DNA from: an uncultured Aquimarina sp. | GTDB taxonomy: Bacteria; Bacteroidota; Bacteroidia; Flavobacteriales; Flavobacteriaceae | Direction: 5' to 3' | Assembly (NCBI GenBank): GCA_947499005.1 | Contig: CANMML010000001.1 | Span: forward strand, 124,001 to 188,000 | Length of the DNA stretch: 64,000 bases | Part shown: positions 35,159-44,134 of the stretch, in pieces | Numbering within the stretch: position 1 is the stretch's first letter | How the letters are laid out: every line of letters begins with the position of its first letter | Made by a program: the position numbers and the translations under genes | Notes under the pieces: model-generated | The model's input: only the letters and a program-made list of their open reading frames with translations | Databases searched by the model: none | What the model was told of the DNA's origin: nothing

Positions 35159-36154
35159 ATGGAAAATAAACTACTAATTATTATCAGTCTTGTTTTATCT
35201 CAAATAGTTTTTGGGCAACAAGATGTTTATAAAATAGATCCATTACATACGAACAGGAAATTAAAAGAATTAAACTTCGAACCTGAATTGTATTCTGTGG
35301 TTTTTAAAGATGTACAATTTATCTCTGAAGGAAAAAGACAAAGAGTGTTAAACCCATCATATATTGTATTGAAAAGGGAGATAGAAGAGTTGAATGAGGA
35401 AAATGCTGTACTTCTAGAAGATTTCGAAGAAAAATACAAAAAGTATACAGATGTAGAGAAAATAAAATCATCGATCAATAAATTCATGAGCTCGGAAAGT
35501 GGATTCGAAATAAAGAAGAACTTTTTGATTGAGGCTCAAAAGCTAGCTTTAGAAAACGGAATCAATGAATTGATTTATGCAGATGCATCAGTAAACCCTA
35601 CTAAGAAATCTAAATTTTTGTTATTAAAATTAAATAAATTAGATCTTAAAGTGCATCTGAAAAGGGTTTCATGGAAGTTAAATGCTTTAACAACTTCTCT
35701 GCCATTAAAAGATACAAAGACAGAAGAGTTATTAAAAACCAAACAAAATCAGTTAGAGAATACAAGAAAGTACAATTATATCGAGACAGAAGCGATAAAG
35801 ACCCAGAAGTCTGGTTTGTTTTTAGCTAATAAACTAGAGTCCGTAAAATCCTTGAAAGGAGAGTTTGTATCCGTTGGAGAATATTTTATTCTTAAAGAAG
35901 ATATTCATCACAAATTCAAAAAAGGAGAGATTGTCGATCATGAAGTTGTTATAAGCAATCAATTGATTAACAAAGGAATGGTCGGAGATCCTAAAATGTT
36001 ATTCAAGAATACAATTACAAATGCTGTTTTTTTAGGAAACATCAATTTCTTACGACAATATGCTTTTACAATTAATGGTAAGTTTAATAAGCATATTGTT
36101 AATAAGACTTCGACTGTTAAAACGAATGCAAAATCCCAATTAGTTAGTAATTGA
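35159..36154 (+). CDS. Exported protein of unknown function, paralogue A
   Basis: 331 residues. The signal peptide ends near VFGQ (17-20). Immediately after it, VYKIDPLHTNRKLKEL matches the same region of the gene at 36648, and the C-terminal third (GEFVSVGEYFILKEDI to FLRQYAFTINGKFN) matches that gene too. The centre is a Lys/Glu-rich region that may be a coiled coil (about 80-210) and is largely absent from the paralogue. No cysteines of note, no known family. Confidence 0.65.
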   Translation: MENKLLIIISLVLSQIVFGQQDVYKIDPLHTNRKLKELNFEPELYSVVFKDVQFISEGKRQRVLNPSYIVLKREIEELNEENAVLLEDFEEKYKKYTDVEKIKSSINKFMSSESGFEIKKNFLIEAQKLALENGINELIYADASVNPTKKSKFLLLKLNKLDLKVHLKRVSWKLNALTTSLPLKDTKTEELLKTKQNQLENTRKYNYIETEAIKTQKSGLFLANKLESVKSLKGEFVSVGEYFILKEDIHHKFKKGEIVDHEVVISNQLINKGMVGDPKMLFKNTITNAVFLGNINFLRQYAFTINGKFNKHIVNKTSTVKTNAKSQLVSN

Positions 36155-36647
36155 ATATATTGGGTACGGCAAAAGGTATAATACCCCAGGGCTTGCCCCA
36201 AGATAGTACAAAAAATAAGTTTATTATAGTGTGACGTTCCAAAAATCGTTACAAGATTAATATATCAAAAAGGTAGTAATTTTAAGTTGCTACCTTTCTG
36301 TTTTTTGTAGCTTTTTCTTTCATGCTTTTTTACTACAATCCTATTCTTGCTTTTGAGTTTTTACCTCTACTTTAAAAAAAACAGGTTAAAATGATAAGTT
36401 GATAATTTTTTAAGTTAAAAAAAGAGAAATAGTTAATAAAAAATGATTTTTTTTATAAATAATTCGTGATTTCTGGATTTTGGCATCTAGTTTTTTGTAT
36501 ATCAGTTAGTTAGTTTTTGTTTGTGTGTTTCAAAGCTGTTTTATTGTTAAATAATTGTTTTTCTTTCACGGGTTTGTACAAGGTTTCGACTATTTAATTT
36601 GGAATTTAATTTCTAAATTTAGAGTAACAACTAACAAAACCCAAGTC
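36155..36647. other. 490-bp gene-free region between paralogues
   Basis: It contains the terminator at 36269-36308. The rest is very AT-rich (many T and A runs) with no ORF, tRNA or clear promoter. A longer N-terminus reading from 36555 is possible, but 36648 starts exactly at a signal peptide. Confidence 0.5.
36269..36308 (+). terminator. Intrinsic terminator after paralogue A
   Basis: 11-bp stem AAAGGTAGTAA / TTGCTACCTTT (one G-U), 7-nt loop, then C, T and a T6 run. Confidence 0.75.
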
Positions 36648-37310
36648 ATGAGAACTAAACTATTACCCTTTGTTTTTTTATTGATATCCAGTACTTTGTT
36701 CAGTCAAAATGTTTACGAATTAGACCCCATACATTCTAAGAGAAAATTAAAAGAGATTGACTTACAACCAAAATTGTTTACGTTAGCTTTTCAGAAATTT
36801 GAAGTAACTATTGAAGGGGAAACCATTAAAGTCAAAAATAGAGCTTACACTGCTATTCAAAATAAAATAGCACTTGTAGAAAAAGCGGATACTTTAGATA
36901 CAGAAGCTAAGACATGTAAAGCAGGACCTTTAAAAGCTAAGCTAAAAGGAATTAACAAGTATAAGTGGGTAAAGAAAGAAGATGTTAAGATTGTAAAAGA
37001 AGGCTTTTTTGTCAATAGAGAGTTAAGTACTGTAACCATTTTAAAGGGAGACTACATCGATATTTCTAAATGTTATGTGATTTTAGAAGATGTAAAAGGG
37101 CAATACGCCAAAGGACAAATTATTACAGAAGAAGACGCCATAAAAAACGAAGTGCTAAACAGCAAATTGCTTAGTCGAAAGATGCTTTTCTTTCGGGATA
37201 AAAAAGTGGCAGATAAATACTATCTAGGCGAAGCGAATTTTCTTCAACAGTTCGCTTTTATGGTTAACGGAAGGTTTAATAATAACAAAGCAATTGCAGA
37301 TAGAAATTAA
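36648..37310 (+). CDS. Exported protein of unknown function, paralogue B
   Basis: 220 residues from ATG 36648, chosen because a clean signal peptide follows (MRTKLLPFVFLLISSTLFSQ). The mature N-terminus NVYELDPIHSKRKLKEIDLQPKL and the C-terminal block GDYIDISKCYVILEDV to FLQQFAFMVNGRFN are clearly similar to the gene at 35159. The middle is about 110 residues shorter. The pair probably arose by duplication and then insertion or deletion of the central helix region. Function unknown; periplasmic or surface location inferred. Confidence 0.65.
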   Translation: MRTKLLPFVFLLISSTLFSQNVYELDPIHSKRKLKEIDLQPKLFTLAFQKFEVTIEGETIKVKNRAYTAIQNKIALVEKADTLDTEAKTCKAGPLKAKLKGINKYKWVKKEDVKIVKEGFFVNRELSTVTILKGDYIDISKCYVILEDVKGQYAKGQIITEEDAIKNEVLNSKLLSRKMLFFRDKKVADKYYLGEANFLQQFAFMVNGRFNNNKAIADRN

Positions 37311-37350
37311 CGAATCTTCAATATCAAGCTTGGTGGCAAACTCATTATAG

Positions 37351-37378
37351 TTGCTTATCGTATTTAAAGTTATATTTG
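37351..37378 (+). promoter_or_regulatory. Promoter of the PspC-channel-symporter-HhH operon
   Basis: TTG at 37351-37353 and TATATTTG (TAnnTTTG) at 37371-37378, spacer 17 bp, 33 bp before the first start codon. Confidence 0.6.
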
Positions 37379-37411
37379 TTTACAATAGAGACTTAAATAC
37401 TAAATGAGTAT

Positions 37412-37633
37412 ATGGTGCTAAAGCTTAGGTACTTTTTTGAAAAGCATGGATTTTATGTATGTGCGAGGTTAGCAGACCGCTTAGGTATGCGTACGAAAAA
37501 CGTGCGAGTATTCTTCATTTATGCAACTTGTGCCACTGCTGGAGCTGGATTTATCTTATATCTTATATTAGCGTTTTGGTTAAAACTTAAAGACTTAATT
37601 TATACCAAGAGAACTTCTGTATTTGATATCTAA
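37412..37633 (+). CDS. PspC domain small membrane protein
   Basis: 73 residues. One PspC domain: ARLADRLGMRTKNVRVFFIYATCATAGAGF followed by a membrane segment (about 42-62). PspC proteins sense or stabilise the membrane under stress; this short form lacks the extra C-terminal region of full PspC. It is the first gene of a close-packed operon and ends 2 bp before the ion-channel gene. Confidence 0.75.
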   Translation: MVLKLRYFFEKHGFYVCARLADRLGMRTKNVRVFFIYATCATAGAGFILYLILAFWLKLKDLIYTKRTSVFDI

Positions 37634-37635
37634 CT

Positions 37636-38658
37636 ATGCTTACCAATTTAAAGGATCGATTCTATTTAGCGTTAATACTTCTTGTAAGTGTTTTTTTGAT
37701 TGGTGTTTTTGGCTTTCGATATATAGCCGACTACGATTGGTTAAATGCTGTTTATATGACCATGATTACAGTAAGTACTGTAGGTTATGGTGAACCAGAA
37801 CCTTTAGTTGGAGAGGCCAAAATTTTTGCGATTATTTTAATTTTAGCTAGTTTAGCTATTATTGGTTTTTCTATATCTGTCATAACAGAATATATTTTAG
37901 CCAAAAGCAATCCAAAACTGATTCTTACCAAGAAAATGAATAAAACCATAGCAGCATTAGAAAATCATGTGATCATTTGTGGTTATGGACGTAACGGGAA
38001 AGAAGTCGCCCAGAAAATGCGAATGCATCAAAAGCCTTTTGTTGTCATCGAAAATGTAAAAGAGATTGTCGAAAGGTATAAAGCTTCGGACATCCCCATA
38101 ATTCAAGGAAATGCTATTGATGATGAGGTGTTAAAGGAAGCTAAAATTTATAAAGCAAAATATTTAATTACGGCACTTCCAGAAGATGCAGATAATTTAT
38201 TTATAGTGCTTTCTGCACGTCAAATGAATAAAGATCTGAAAATTATAAGTCGTGCATCTAAGCCTTCATCTTATAGGAAATTGCGTTTAGCAGGAGCCGA
38301 TAATGTTATTATGCCCGATAAAATAGGAGGGGATCATATGGCATCTCTAGTAGTAGTCCCCGATTTAGTAGAGTTTTTAGATAACTTATCTTTAGTGGGG
38401 AAAGGAGCTGTCAATATAGAAGAGCTACCTTCAGAAAAATTAACATTAGGTAAAGCCAATCAATCTATTTTAGATTTGAATGTACGAGCTTATACAGGTT
38501 GTACTATTATAGGATATAAAAATCCAGAAGGAAAGTATACTGTAAACCCCCCAGCTGATCAATTATTAGCTTCAGGATCTAGGGTTATTGTTTTAGGAAG
38601 TGCAGAGCAAATAGAAAAATTAAATGAGCTGTATCATATCTCAGCCAGTTTCGAATAA
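37636..38658 (+). CDS. Potassium channel with RCK (TrkA-N/TrkA-C) domain
   Basis: 340 residues. Two membrane helices flank a pore loop with the K+ selectivity filter TVGYGE at 48-53. A cytoplasmic RCK module follows: Rossmann motif HVIICGYGRNGKEVA (111-125), then a TrkA-C-like region (about 250-335). The layout is that of MthK-like two-helix gated K+ channels, controlled by nucleotide or ions at the RCK ring. Starts 2 bp after the PspC gene and ends 3 bp before the symporter, strongly suggesting co-translation. Confidence 0.9.
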   Translation: MLTNLKDRFYLALILLVSVFLIGVFGFRYIADYDWLNAVYMTMITVSTVGYGEPEPLVGEAKIFAIILILASLAIIGFSISVITEYILAKSNPKLILTKKMNKTIAALENHVIICGYGRNGKEVAQKMRMHQKPFVVIENVKEIVERYKASDIPIIQGNAIDDEVLKEAKIYKAKYLITALPEDADNLFIVLSARQMNKDLKIISRASKPSSYRKLRLAGADNVIMPDKIGGDHMASLVVVPDLVEFLDNLSLVGKGAVNIEELPSEKLTLGKANQSILDLNVRAYTGCTIIGYKNPEGKYTVNPPADQLLASGSRVIVLGSAEQIEKLNELYHISASFE

Positions 38659-38661
38659 TAT

Positions 38662-40272
38662 ATGAGTAAGAAAATAAGTGTTCCAGTATTAATGTTGCTA
38701 TCAAGTATATCAGCTATTGCCCAAGAGAAAGAGAGTGTTGATAGTAAAATTGAAGCTCTTTTATCACCAATAGCAGATATGGTTTTAGGTTTTGTATTAA
38801 CTCCTATAATTATAGCCGGCCAAGAAGTACCCATAGTATTGATGATTTTATTATTGGCAGCTTTGTTTTTTACGATATACTACAAATTTGCAAATATTCG
38901 CTTGTTGCCAGTAGCTATAAAAGCAGCTAAAGGAGACTATGATGAAATAGAAGAAAGGGTAGTCGAAGAGGTTGCGGGGGATCAGACAGATAACGAACAA
39001 AATGTTTTTGAATCTCCGAGAGCAGAAAAAGTAGTTGGAGAAGTGACGCATTTTCAGGCGTTAACAGCAGCGCTTTCTGCTACAGTTGGTTTGGGGAATA
39101 TTGCAGGAGTTGCAGTTGCAATAGCAATTGGAGGGCCAGGAGCCACTTTTTGGATGATTTTAGCAGGATTTCTAGGAATGTCCTCTAAGTTGGTAGAAGC
39201 TACTTTGGGAGTTAAATATCGTGAGGTAGGTGAAGATGGAAAGATTTATGGTGGGCCTATGTATTATTTAAAGAAAGGTTTAGCCGAGAAGAATATGAGC
39301 CTATTAGGTAAAATTCTTGCAGGCTTTTGTGCCATTATGATCGTAGGAAGTTCCTTTGGAGCAGGAAATATGTTTCAGGCCAATCAGGCAGCTTCTCAAG
39401 CTAAGCAGTTACTAGGGCTGGATTCCAGCTTTGGGATTGGAATAGCTTTGGCCATTTTAGTGGGAATTGTAATCATAGGCGGAATTAAAAGAATAGGTAG
39501 AGTAACAGAAAAAGTAGTGCCTTTTATGGGGTTAATGTATGTAGGGGCTGGACTTATTATTCTAATTATGAATATAGGATTGCTACCTCAGGCTTTTGGA
39601 GAAATATTAAAAGCAGCTTTTTCATCCAATGCTGCTTTAGGAGGTTTTGTTGGAGTGATGATTACAGGATTTCAACGTGCAGTGTTCTCAAATGAAGCAG
39701 GAGCAGGTTCTGCCGCTATAGCACATGCTGCAGTAAAAACAAGATTCCCTGCAAGCGAAGGTATCGTAGCCTCTATAGGGCCATTTGTAGATACGGTCGT
39801 TATTTGTACAATGTCAGCTCTGGTTATCATTGTTATGAATATAAAAAACAACCTTTTCAATTTCGGAAAAGAAAATGGTTCGGCAGTAATATTGAATAGT
39901 AATGGAGAGAGTATTGGAGGAGTAGAGTTGACTTCTTTAGTGTTTGATATGGCAATACCTAACTTTTCTTACTTATTGACCTTTGCAGTAATATTATTCG
40001 CTTTTTCAACCATGTTGTCTTGGTCTTATTATGGATTACAAGGGTTTAAATATTTATTTGGTAAAGGAAAAGTTGCCGATTATATATACAAAGGACTTTT
40101 CCTAATTTTTATAGTAATCGGAGCGTCATCCTCTTTAGATTCTGTAATAGCTTTTTCAGATGCAATGTTTTTTGCAATTGTATTCCCAAATATAATTGGT
40201 TTGTTAATATTAGCTCCGAAAGTAAAACATGAAATCCATCGCTATCTAAAAGCGATAGGGCATACGAAATAG
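38662..40272 (+). CDS. Alanine/glycine:cation symporter (AGCS family)
   Basis: 536 residues, about eleven membrane segments. An N-terminal signal-like segment ending near AIAQ (19) is followed by an extra helix. AGCS signatures are ALSATVGLGNIAGVAVAIAIGGPGATFWM (about 132-160), KYREVGEDGKIYGGPMYYLKKGL and FSNEAGAGSAAIAHAA (about 339-354). It imports Ala/Gly with Na+ or H+. A 40-residue acidic loop (about 92-125) before the first core helix is longer than usual. Part of the 37412-40897 operon. Confidence 0.92.
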   Translation: MSKKISVPVLMLLSSISAIAQEKESVDSKIEALLSPIADMVLGFVLTPIIIAGQEVPIVLMILLLAALFFTIYYKFANIRLLPVAIKAAKGDYDEIEERVVEEVAGDQTDNEQNVFESPRAEKVVGEVTHFQALTAALSATVGLGNIAGVAVAIAIGGPGATFWMILAGFLGMSSKLVEATLGVKYREVGEDGKIYGGPMYYLKKGLAEKNMSLLGKILAGFCAIMIVGSSFGAGNMFQANQAASQAKQLLGLDSSFGIGIALAILVGIVIIGGIKRIGRVTEKVVPFMGLMYVGAGLIILIMNIGLLPQAFGEILKAAFSSNAALGGFVGVMITGFQRAVFSNEAGAGSAAIAHAAVKTRFPASEGIVASIGPFVDTVVICTMSALVIIVMNIKNNLFNFGKENGSAVILNSNGESIGGVELTSLVFDMAIPNFSYLLTFAVILFAFSTMLSWSYYGLQGFKYLFGKGKVADYIYKGLFLIFIVIGASSSLDSVIAFSDAMFFAIVFPNIIGLLILAPKVKHEIHRYLKAIGHTK

Positions 40273-40279
40273 GTTTGAA

Positions 40280-40897
40280 ATGCAGTTAAGTGCTTCTCAA
40301 AAAAACGGAATAATTCAACTAGCAGTGCTCATTGCATTGCTTTGTTGTTTTATATATGTTAAGAATAAAGATGCATATCACGATTTTGGTTTGAAACTGA
40401 ATGAAGAAGAGCAATGCTGGATTGATAATGAAAAAACATTGTATGCAGAAAATCAAAAAGAGAAAAAGAAGTATACTTATTATGTCAATAATCTAAATGA
40501 CCATAAAGGGTATATAATAGGTATGAGTATCCAGGAAATTGATAGATACCTTAAATATAAAGAACAAGGAAAATCGATTCATACTCCGCAAGATTTTCTA
40601 CGTGTTACTAAAATGGAACTTAATAGGTTTGATACTATAAAAAATAAGTTGCGATTTTCGTCTAAAAAGAAAGTTGCTCCCAAAGTAGAAAGTCCTAGCC
40701 ATCGTAAGTTTAATTTGAATTTAGTTACACCTCGACAATTGTTGGCTTTAGGGATGTCTAAAAAGATTTCTTATCGAGTTGTAAATTATAGAAAACATCT
40801 GGGGAAATATTCTTCTTTAGATCAATTAAATAAAGTATACGATATTACAGATAAAGAGTTGAAACAGTTAAAATCATCTGTATATTTGAAGAAATAA
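40280..40897 (+). CDS. Helix-hairpin-helix (ComEA-like) membrane-anchored protein
   Basis: 205 residues: an N-terminal membrane anchor (11-27), a charged linker, then two helix-hairpin-helix units (about 75-125, and NLNLVTPRQLLALGMSKKISYRVVNYRKHLGKYSSLDQLNKVYDI region at 146-190, typical of ComEA-type DNA-binding domains). It may bind DNA at the cell envelope. Last gene of the operon, 7 bp after the symporter. No competence genes nearby. Confidence 0.75.
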   Translation: MQLSASQKNGIIQLAVLIALLCCFIYVKNKDAYHDFGLKLNEEEQCWIDNEKTLYAENQKEKKKYTYYVNNLNDHKGYIIGMSIQEIDRYLKYKEQGKSIHTPQDFLRVTKMELNRFDTIKNKLRFSSKKKVAPKVESPSHRKFNLNLVTPRQLLALGMSKKISYRVVNYRKHLGKYSSLDQLNKVYDITDKELKQLKSSVYLKK

Positions 40898-41026
40898 ATG
40901 TTTATTGTTTTTTTAATAACTCTAAACAAAATGCAACACGTCCTAAAAAATGCTAAAGTTGATTCTAAAGATTTGGTTTTAGAAAAATACAGGAAGTGTT
41001 CTAAGAGAAGATTGTAAGATTACCCC

Positions 41027-41034
41027 TATATTTG
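41027..41034 (+). promoter_or_regulatory. Possible -7 element for the acyl-CoA dehydrogenase gene
   Basis: TATATTTG (TAnnTTTG) 33 bp before the start codon. The nearest TTG (41012-41014) gives a 12-bp spacer, too short, so support is limited to the -7 box. Confidence 0.35.
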
Positions 41035-41067
41035 GGGCTCGAAAAAAATAATTAGCGCTTATAGCAT

Positions 41068-42207
41068 ATGAATTTCGATTATTCAGAAACTCAAGTAATG
41101 GCAGGTCAGACTGCTAAAGATTTTTCAGAAAAGTATATCAGACCACATGTAATGGAATGGGACGAAAGTCAACATTTTCCAGTAGAGGTTTTTAAAAAAG
41201 CGGGAGACTTTGGTCTTATGGGGGTGTTAGTGCCTGAGAGTTATGGTGGATCTGGATTAGGATATCATGAGTATATCGCGATTATAGAAGAGATTTCTAA
41301 AGTAGATCCTTCTATAGGGTTATCAGTAGCAGCGCACAATTCTTTATGTACGAATCATATATTAGAATTCGGAAGCGAAGAAATTAAGCAAAAATACTTA
41401 CCTAAGTTAGCAACAGGTGAATTTTTAGGAGCTTGGGGATTGACGGAACATAATACAGGTTCTGATGCTGGTGGTATGAATACCACTGCTGTGAGAGAAG
41501 GAGATCATTATGTGTTGAATGGAGCTAAGAATTTTATTACTCATGGTATTTCGGGAGATGTAGCTGTTGTTGTGGTACGAACTGGAGAAAAAGGAGATTC
41601 TCACGGGATGTCAGCTTTTGTTATAGAGAAAGGGACGCCAGGCTTTACTTCTGGGAAGAAGGAAAATAAAATGGGGATGCGTGCTAGTGAAACGGCAGAA
41701 CTTATTTTTGATAATTGTAGGGTTCCAGTAGCAAATATGCTTGGAGAAGAAGGTGAAGGATTCATACAGTCAATGAAAGTATTAGATGGAGGGCGTATTT
41801 CTATAGGTGCATTATCCTTGGGGATTGCTAAAGGGGCATACGAGGCAGCACTGAAATATTCTAAAGAAAGAGAGCAATTCGGAAAACCTATTAGTAAATT
41901 CCAAGCAATTGCGTTTAAGTTAGCAGACATGGCTACCGAAATAGAAGCTTCGGAACTATTGTTACATAAAGCTGCTTTTTTGAAAAATAAAGGAGGTAAA
42001 ATGACAAAATTAGGAGCTATGAGTAAGATGTATGCTAGTGAAGTATGTGTCAATGTAGCTAATGAGGCATTACAAATCCATGGTGGATATGGGTATATTA
42101 AAGATTATCCAGTAGAAAAATTTTATAGAGATGCTAAGTTGTGTACTATTGGGGAAGGAACTACTGAAATTCAGAAACTAGTGATTTCACGAGAAGTATT
42201 GAAATAA
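41068..42207 (+). CDS. Acyl-CoA dehydrogenase
   Basis: 379 residues, full length. It oxidises acyl-CoA to trans-2-enoyl-CoA with FAD. Family signatures: GAWGLTEHNTGSDAGGM (about 131-147, FAD/substrate), REQFGKPISKFQA (about 269-281) and QIHGGYGYIKDYPVEKFYRDAKLCTIGEGTTEIQ (split here for length; the catalytic Glu is in IGEGTTE near residue 363). Position of the Glu fits the short/medium-chain or branched-chain classes. It lies alone upstream of rpsU and probably serves fatty-acid or branched-chain amino-acid breakdown. Confidence 0.93.
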   Translation: MNFDYSETQVMAGQTAKDFSEKYIRPHVMEWDESQHFPVEVFKKAGDFGLMGVLVPESYGGSGLGYHEYIAIIEEISKVDPSIGLSVAAHNSLCTNHILEFGSEEIKQKYLPKLATGEFLGAWGLTEHNTGSDAGGMNTTAVREGDHYVLNGAKNFITHGISGDVAVVVVRTGEKGDSHGMSAFVIEKGTPGFTSGKKENKMGMRASETAELIFDNCRVPVANMLGEEGEGFIQSMKVLDGGRISIGALSLGIAKGAYEAALKYSKEREQFGKPISKFQAIAFKLADMATEIEASELLLHKAAFLKNKGGKMTKLGAMSKMYASEVCVNVANEALQIHGGYGYIKDYPVEKFYRDAKLCTIGEGTTEIQKLVISREVLK

Positions 42208-42247
42208 CCGCTCTTGTTTTAAATTTAGAGTGTGATTAGAAATGGAT

Positions 42248-42277
42248 TTGCATTTTTATAAAAAGCTTTTATATTTG
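42248..42277 (+). promoter_or_regulatory. rpsU promoter
   Basis: TTG at 42248-42250 and TATATTTG at 42270-42277, spacer 19 bp, 36 bp before the start codon; matches the Bacteroidetes consensus. Confidence 0.7.
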
Positions 42278-42312
42278 CACTCCAAATTCTAAAAGAGAGG
42301 AGGTTAAAGCGT

Positions 42313-42507
42313 ATGTTAATCATTCAGGTTAAAGAAGGTGAAAATATAGATAGAGCACTAAAGCGTTACAAGCGAAAGTTCGATAAAACAGGAACTATGC
42401 GTCAGCTACGTGGTCGTCAGCAGTTCACTAAACCTTCAGTAGTGCGAAGAGCGCAAGTTCAAAAAGCGGAATATATCCAGCACTTAAGAGATCAAGAAAG
42501 TATCTAG
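42313..42507 (+). CDS. rpsU: 30S ribosomal protein bS21
   Basis: 64 residues, small and very basic, with the bS21 core VKEGENIDRALKRYKRKFDKTG at the N-terminus. It binds the small subunit near the anti-Shine-Dalgarno region; in Bacteroidetes bS21 is known to help hide the 16S 3' end, which accounts for the weak SD dependence. A strong promoter precedes it and a terminator follows. Confidence 0.96.
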   Translation: MLIIQVKEGENIDRALKRYKRKFDKTGTMRQLRGRQQFTKPSVVRRAQVQKAEYIQHLRDQESI

Positions 42508-42534
42508 TATATAGATGACTTCTTAAATAAGTAA

Positions 42535-42570
42535 AAAACCTTATTAGCGTTTGCTAGTAAGGTTTTTTTT
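42535..42570 (+). terminator. rpsU terminator
   Basis: Stem AAAACCTTAtTAGC / GCTAgTAAGGTTTT with loop GTTT, then T8. Confidence 0.85.
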
Positions 42571-42796
42571 ATATTGTAAGTGTTGCGCTTATGTTTTCTT
42601 GGATTTGATATTGTGCTTAATTGGTATAATACGATTTTCGGATAAGAATTTCGTATCAATAGATTGATTTATTTTTATTTTTTAACGCAAGAATAGTAGA
42701 AAAAGAAACAAGGTATATGCGAAATTTTTGTTCGCAAATCGTATAAGTATTAGGTTAAGGATTTGAAAAGAACGGGGCTTTATAGAAAAAAGTATT

Positions 42797-43687
42797 ATGC
42801 ATTTTAATCAATTTTTAGAATACCTCCTTTTAGAAAAAAAATATTCTCCATTAACTGCCAAGGCTTATTTGACAGATTTAAACTCATTTGCTCAATTCAT
42901 ACAGTCAAACTATCAAGAGGAAGACGTCGATAGAGTTCATTATAACCTTATTCGTCAGTGGCTAGTAGAGCTTTCTCAGAAGGGAGTAGCTAATAAGAGT
43001 ATTAATAGGAAAACAACTTCTTTGAGAACCTATTTTAAATTCCTTCAGAAAACAGGGGTTATTGATAGTAATCCATTATCAAAGCATAAATCATTGAAAA
43101 TAGAGAAAAAGGTGATGATCCCTTTTTCTAAAGATGAAGTAGAAGGGGTGCTTTCTATGCTTAAAGAAAGCTGTAGGGACTATGAGTCGTATCGTGATTA
43201 TTTAATAGTAGAATTATTTTATGCCTTAGGTCTTCGACGTGCCGAGCTAATTAATCTTAAAGTTTTAGATATAGATTTTTCTAACAAAACGATAAAAGTA
43301 CTAGGGAAAAGAAGCAAAGAGCGCATTATTCCTTTGTTAGATAGTACAATAGAAATGATTGAAAAATATTTTGATTGCTACAGGGAGAAATATGGAATTC
43401 ATAAGGACTCGCATTTATTTTTATCAAATAGAGGTGTTAAAATTTATGAATCTTTTGTCTTTCGTCTAGTTAATGGTTATTTTAGTAAGGTATCTGTTAA
43501 AATAAAAAAGAGTCCGCATATTTTACGTCATTCCTTTGCGACTCATTTATTATCCGAGGGGGCAGAGTTGAATGCGGTAAAAGAATTATTGGGGCATTCG
43601 AGTTTAGCGGCAACGCAGATATATACTAGCAACGACATTGATCAGTTAACTAAGGTATATAAGAAGGCGCATCCCAGAAACCGTTAA
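42797..43687 (+). CDS. XerC/XerD-type tyrosine recombinase
   Basis: 296 residues. The N-terminal SAM-like DNA-binding domain (1-95) precedes a C-terminal catalytic domain with R147 (GLRRAEL), K171, H241-x-x-R244 (HILRHSFATH), H267 (LLGHSSL) and Tyr276 (TQIYTS). This is the full R-K-H-R-H-Y set, so it should be active. Xer enzymes resolve chromosome dimers at dif. The steady position between rpsU and hpf in flavobacteria indicates a housekeeping gene, not a phage integrase; XerC versus XerD cannot be settled here. Confidence 0.9.
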   Translation: MHFNQFLEYLLLEKKYSPLTAKAYLTDLNSFAQFIQSNYQEEDVDRVHYNLIRQWLVELSQKGVANKSINRKTTSLRTYFKFLQKTGVIDSNPLSKHKSLKIEKKVMIPFSKDEVEGVLSMLKESCRDYESYRDYLIVELFYALGLRRAELINLKVLDIDFSNKTIKVLGKRSKERIIPLLDSTIEMIEKYFDCYREKYGIHKDSHLFLSNRGVKIYESFVFRLVNGYFSKVSVKIKKSPHILRHSFATHLLSEGAELNAVKELLGHSSLAATQIYTSNDIDQLTKVYKKAHPRNR

Positions 43688-43729
43688 TTTTAGCAGGTAC
43701 ATTTATTCGTTTAACTTAAAATAATGCTT

Positions 43730-44035
43730 ATGAGAGTAAATGTGCAGTCAGTAAATTTTACAGTAGATCAAAAACTGGTAAACTTCACTAAGAAGAAATT
43801 ATCTAAACTAGAAGGGCACTACAATCGAATAATTTCTGCTAATGTTCTTATGAAAGTCCAGAAGACAAGTGGTAAAGAGAACAAGCAAACTGAAATTTTA
43901 TTAAATGTTCCGGGTCATGAATATGTGGTTAAGAAAACGTATAAAACCTTTGAAGAGGGTGTAGATCAGTGTCTTACTACGTTGGAAAGGAAGTTGGAGA
44001 AAACGAAGGAGCGAAAAAAAATGAAATTAGATTAA
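43730..44035 (+). CDS. hpf: Ribosome hibernation-promoting factor (HPF/YfiA family), short form
   Basis: 101 residues from ATG 43730 (MRVNVQSVNFTVDQKL); a second ATG two codons upstream (43724) is also possible. The sigma-54-modulation/S30EA domain is visible with beta-alpha-beta-beta-beta-alpha order, and the C-terminal tail is basic. There is no C-terminal dimerisation domain, so it is the short form that inhibits translation in stationary phase. It precedes the tRNA/tuf cluster. Confidence 0.9.
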   Translation: MRVNVQSVNFTVDQKLVNFTKKKLSKLEGHYNRIISANVLMKVQKTSGKENKQTEILLNVPGHEYVVKKTYKTFEEGVDQCLTTLERKLEKTKERKKMKLD

Positions 44036-44051
44036 TTTTTTTACCAAAAAA

Positions 44052-44083
44052 TTTGTGAGTAACATACAAACGTTATATATTTG
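44052..44083 (+). promoter_or_regulatory. tRNA-Thr/Tyr cluster promoter
   Basis: TTTG at 44052-44055 and TATATTTG (followed by C) at 44076-44083, spacer 20 bp from the TTG. Strong consensus promoter. Confidence 0.75.
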
Positions 44084-44086
44084 CAA

Positions 44087-44118
44087 CCCGTTAGCGATAA
44101 CGGGCTGCTTTTTTTAAA
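44087..44118 (+). terminator. Hairpin with T-run just downstream of the tRNA promoter
   Basis: Perfect stem CCCGTTA / TAACGGG (44087-44093 / 44098-44104), loop GCGA, followed by a T7 run ending near 44116. It may be the hpf terminator placed after the next promoter's -7 element, or a leader structure of the tRNA transcript. Confidence 0.5.
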
Positions 44119-44134
44119 GCGGCTAAGGTTAAAA

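Noticed and set aside
42797-43687. Tyrosine recombinase as evidence of an integrated mobile element
   Set aside because: It sits in the conserved rpsU-hpf-tuf neighbourhood, no att repeats or phage genes are seen, and the adjacent tRNA genes are intact with no duplicated 3' ends noted.
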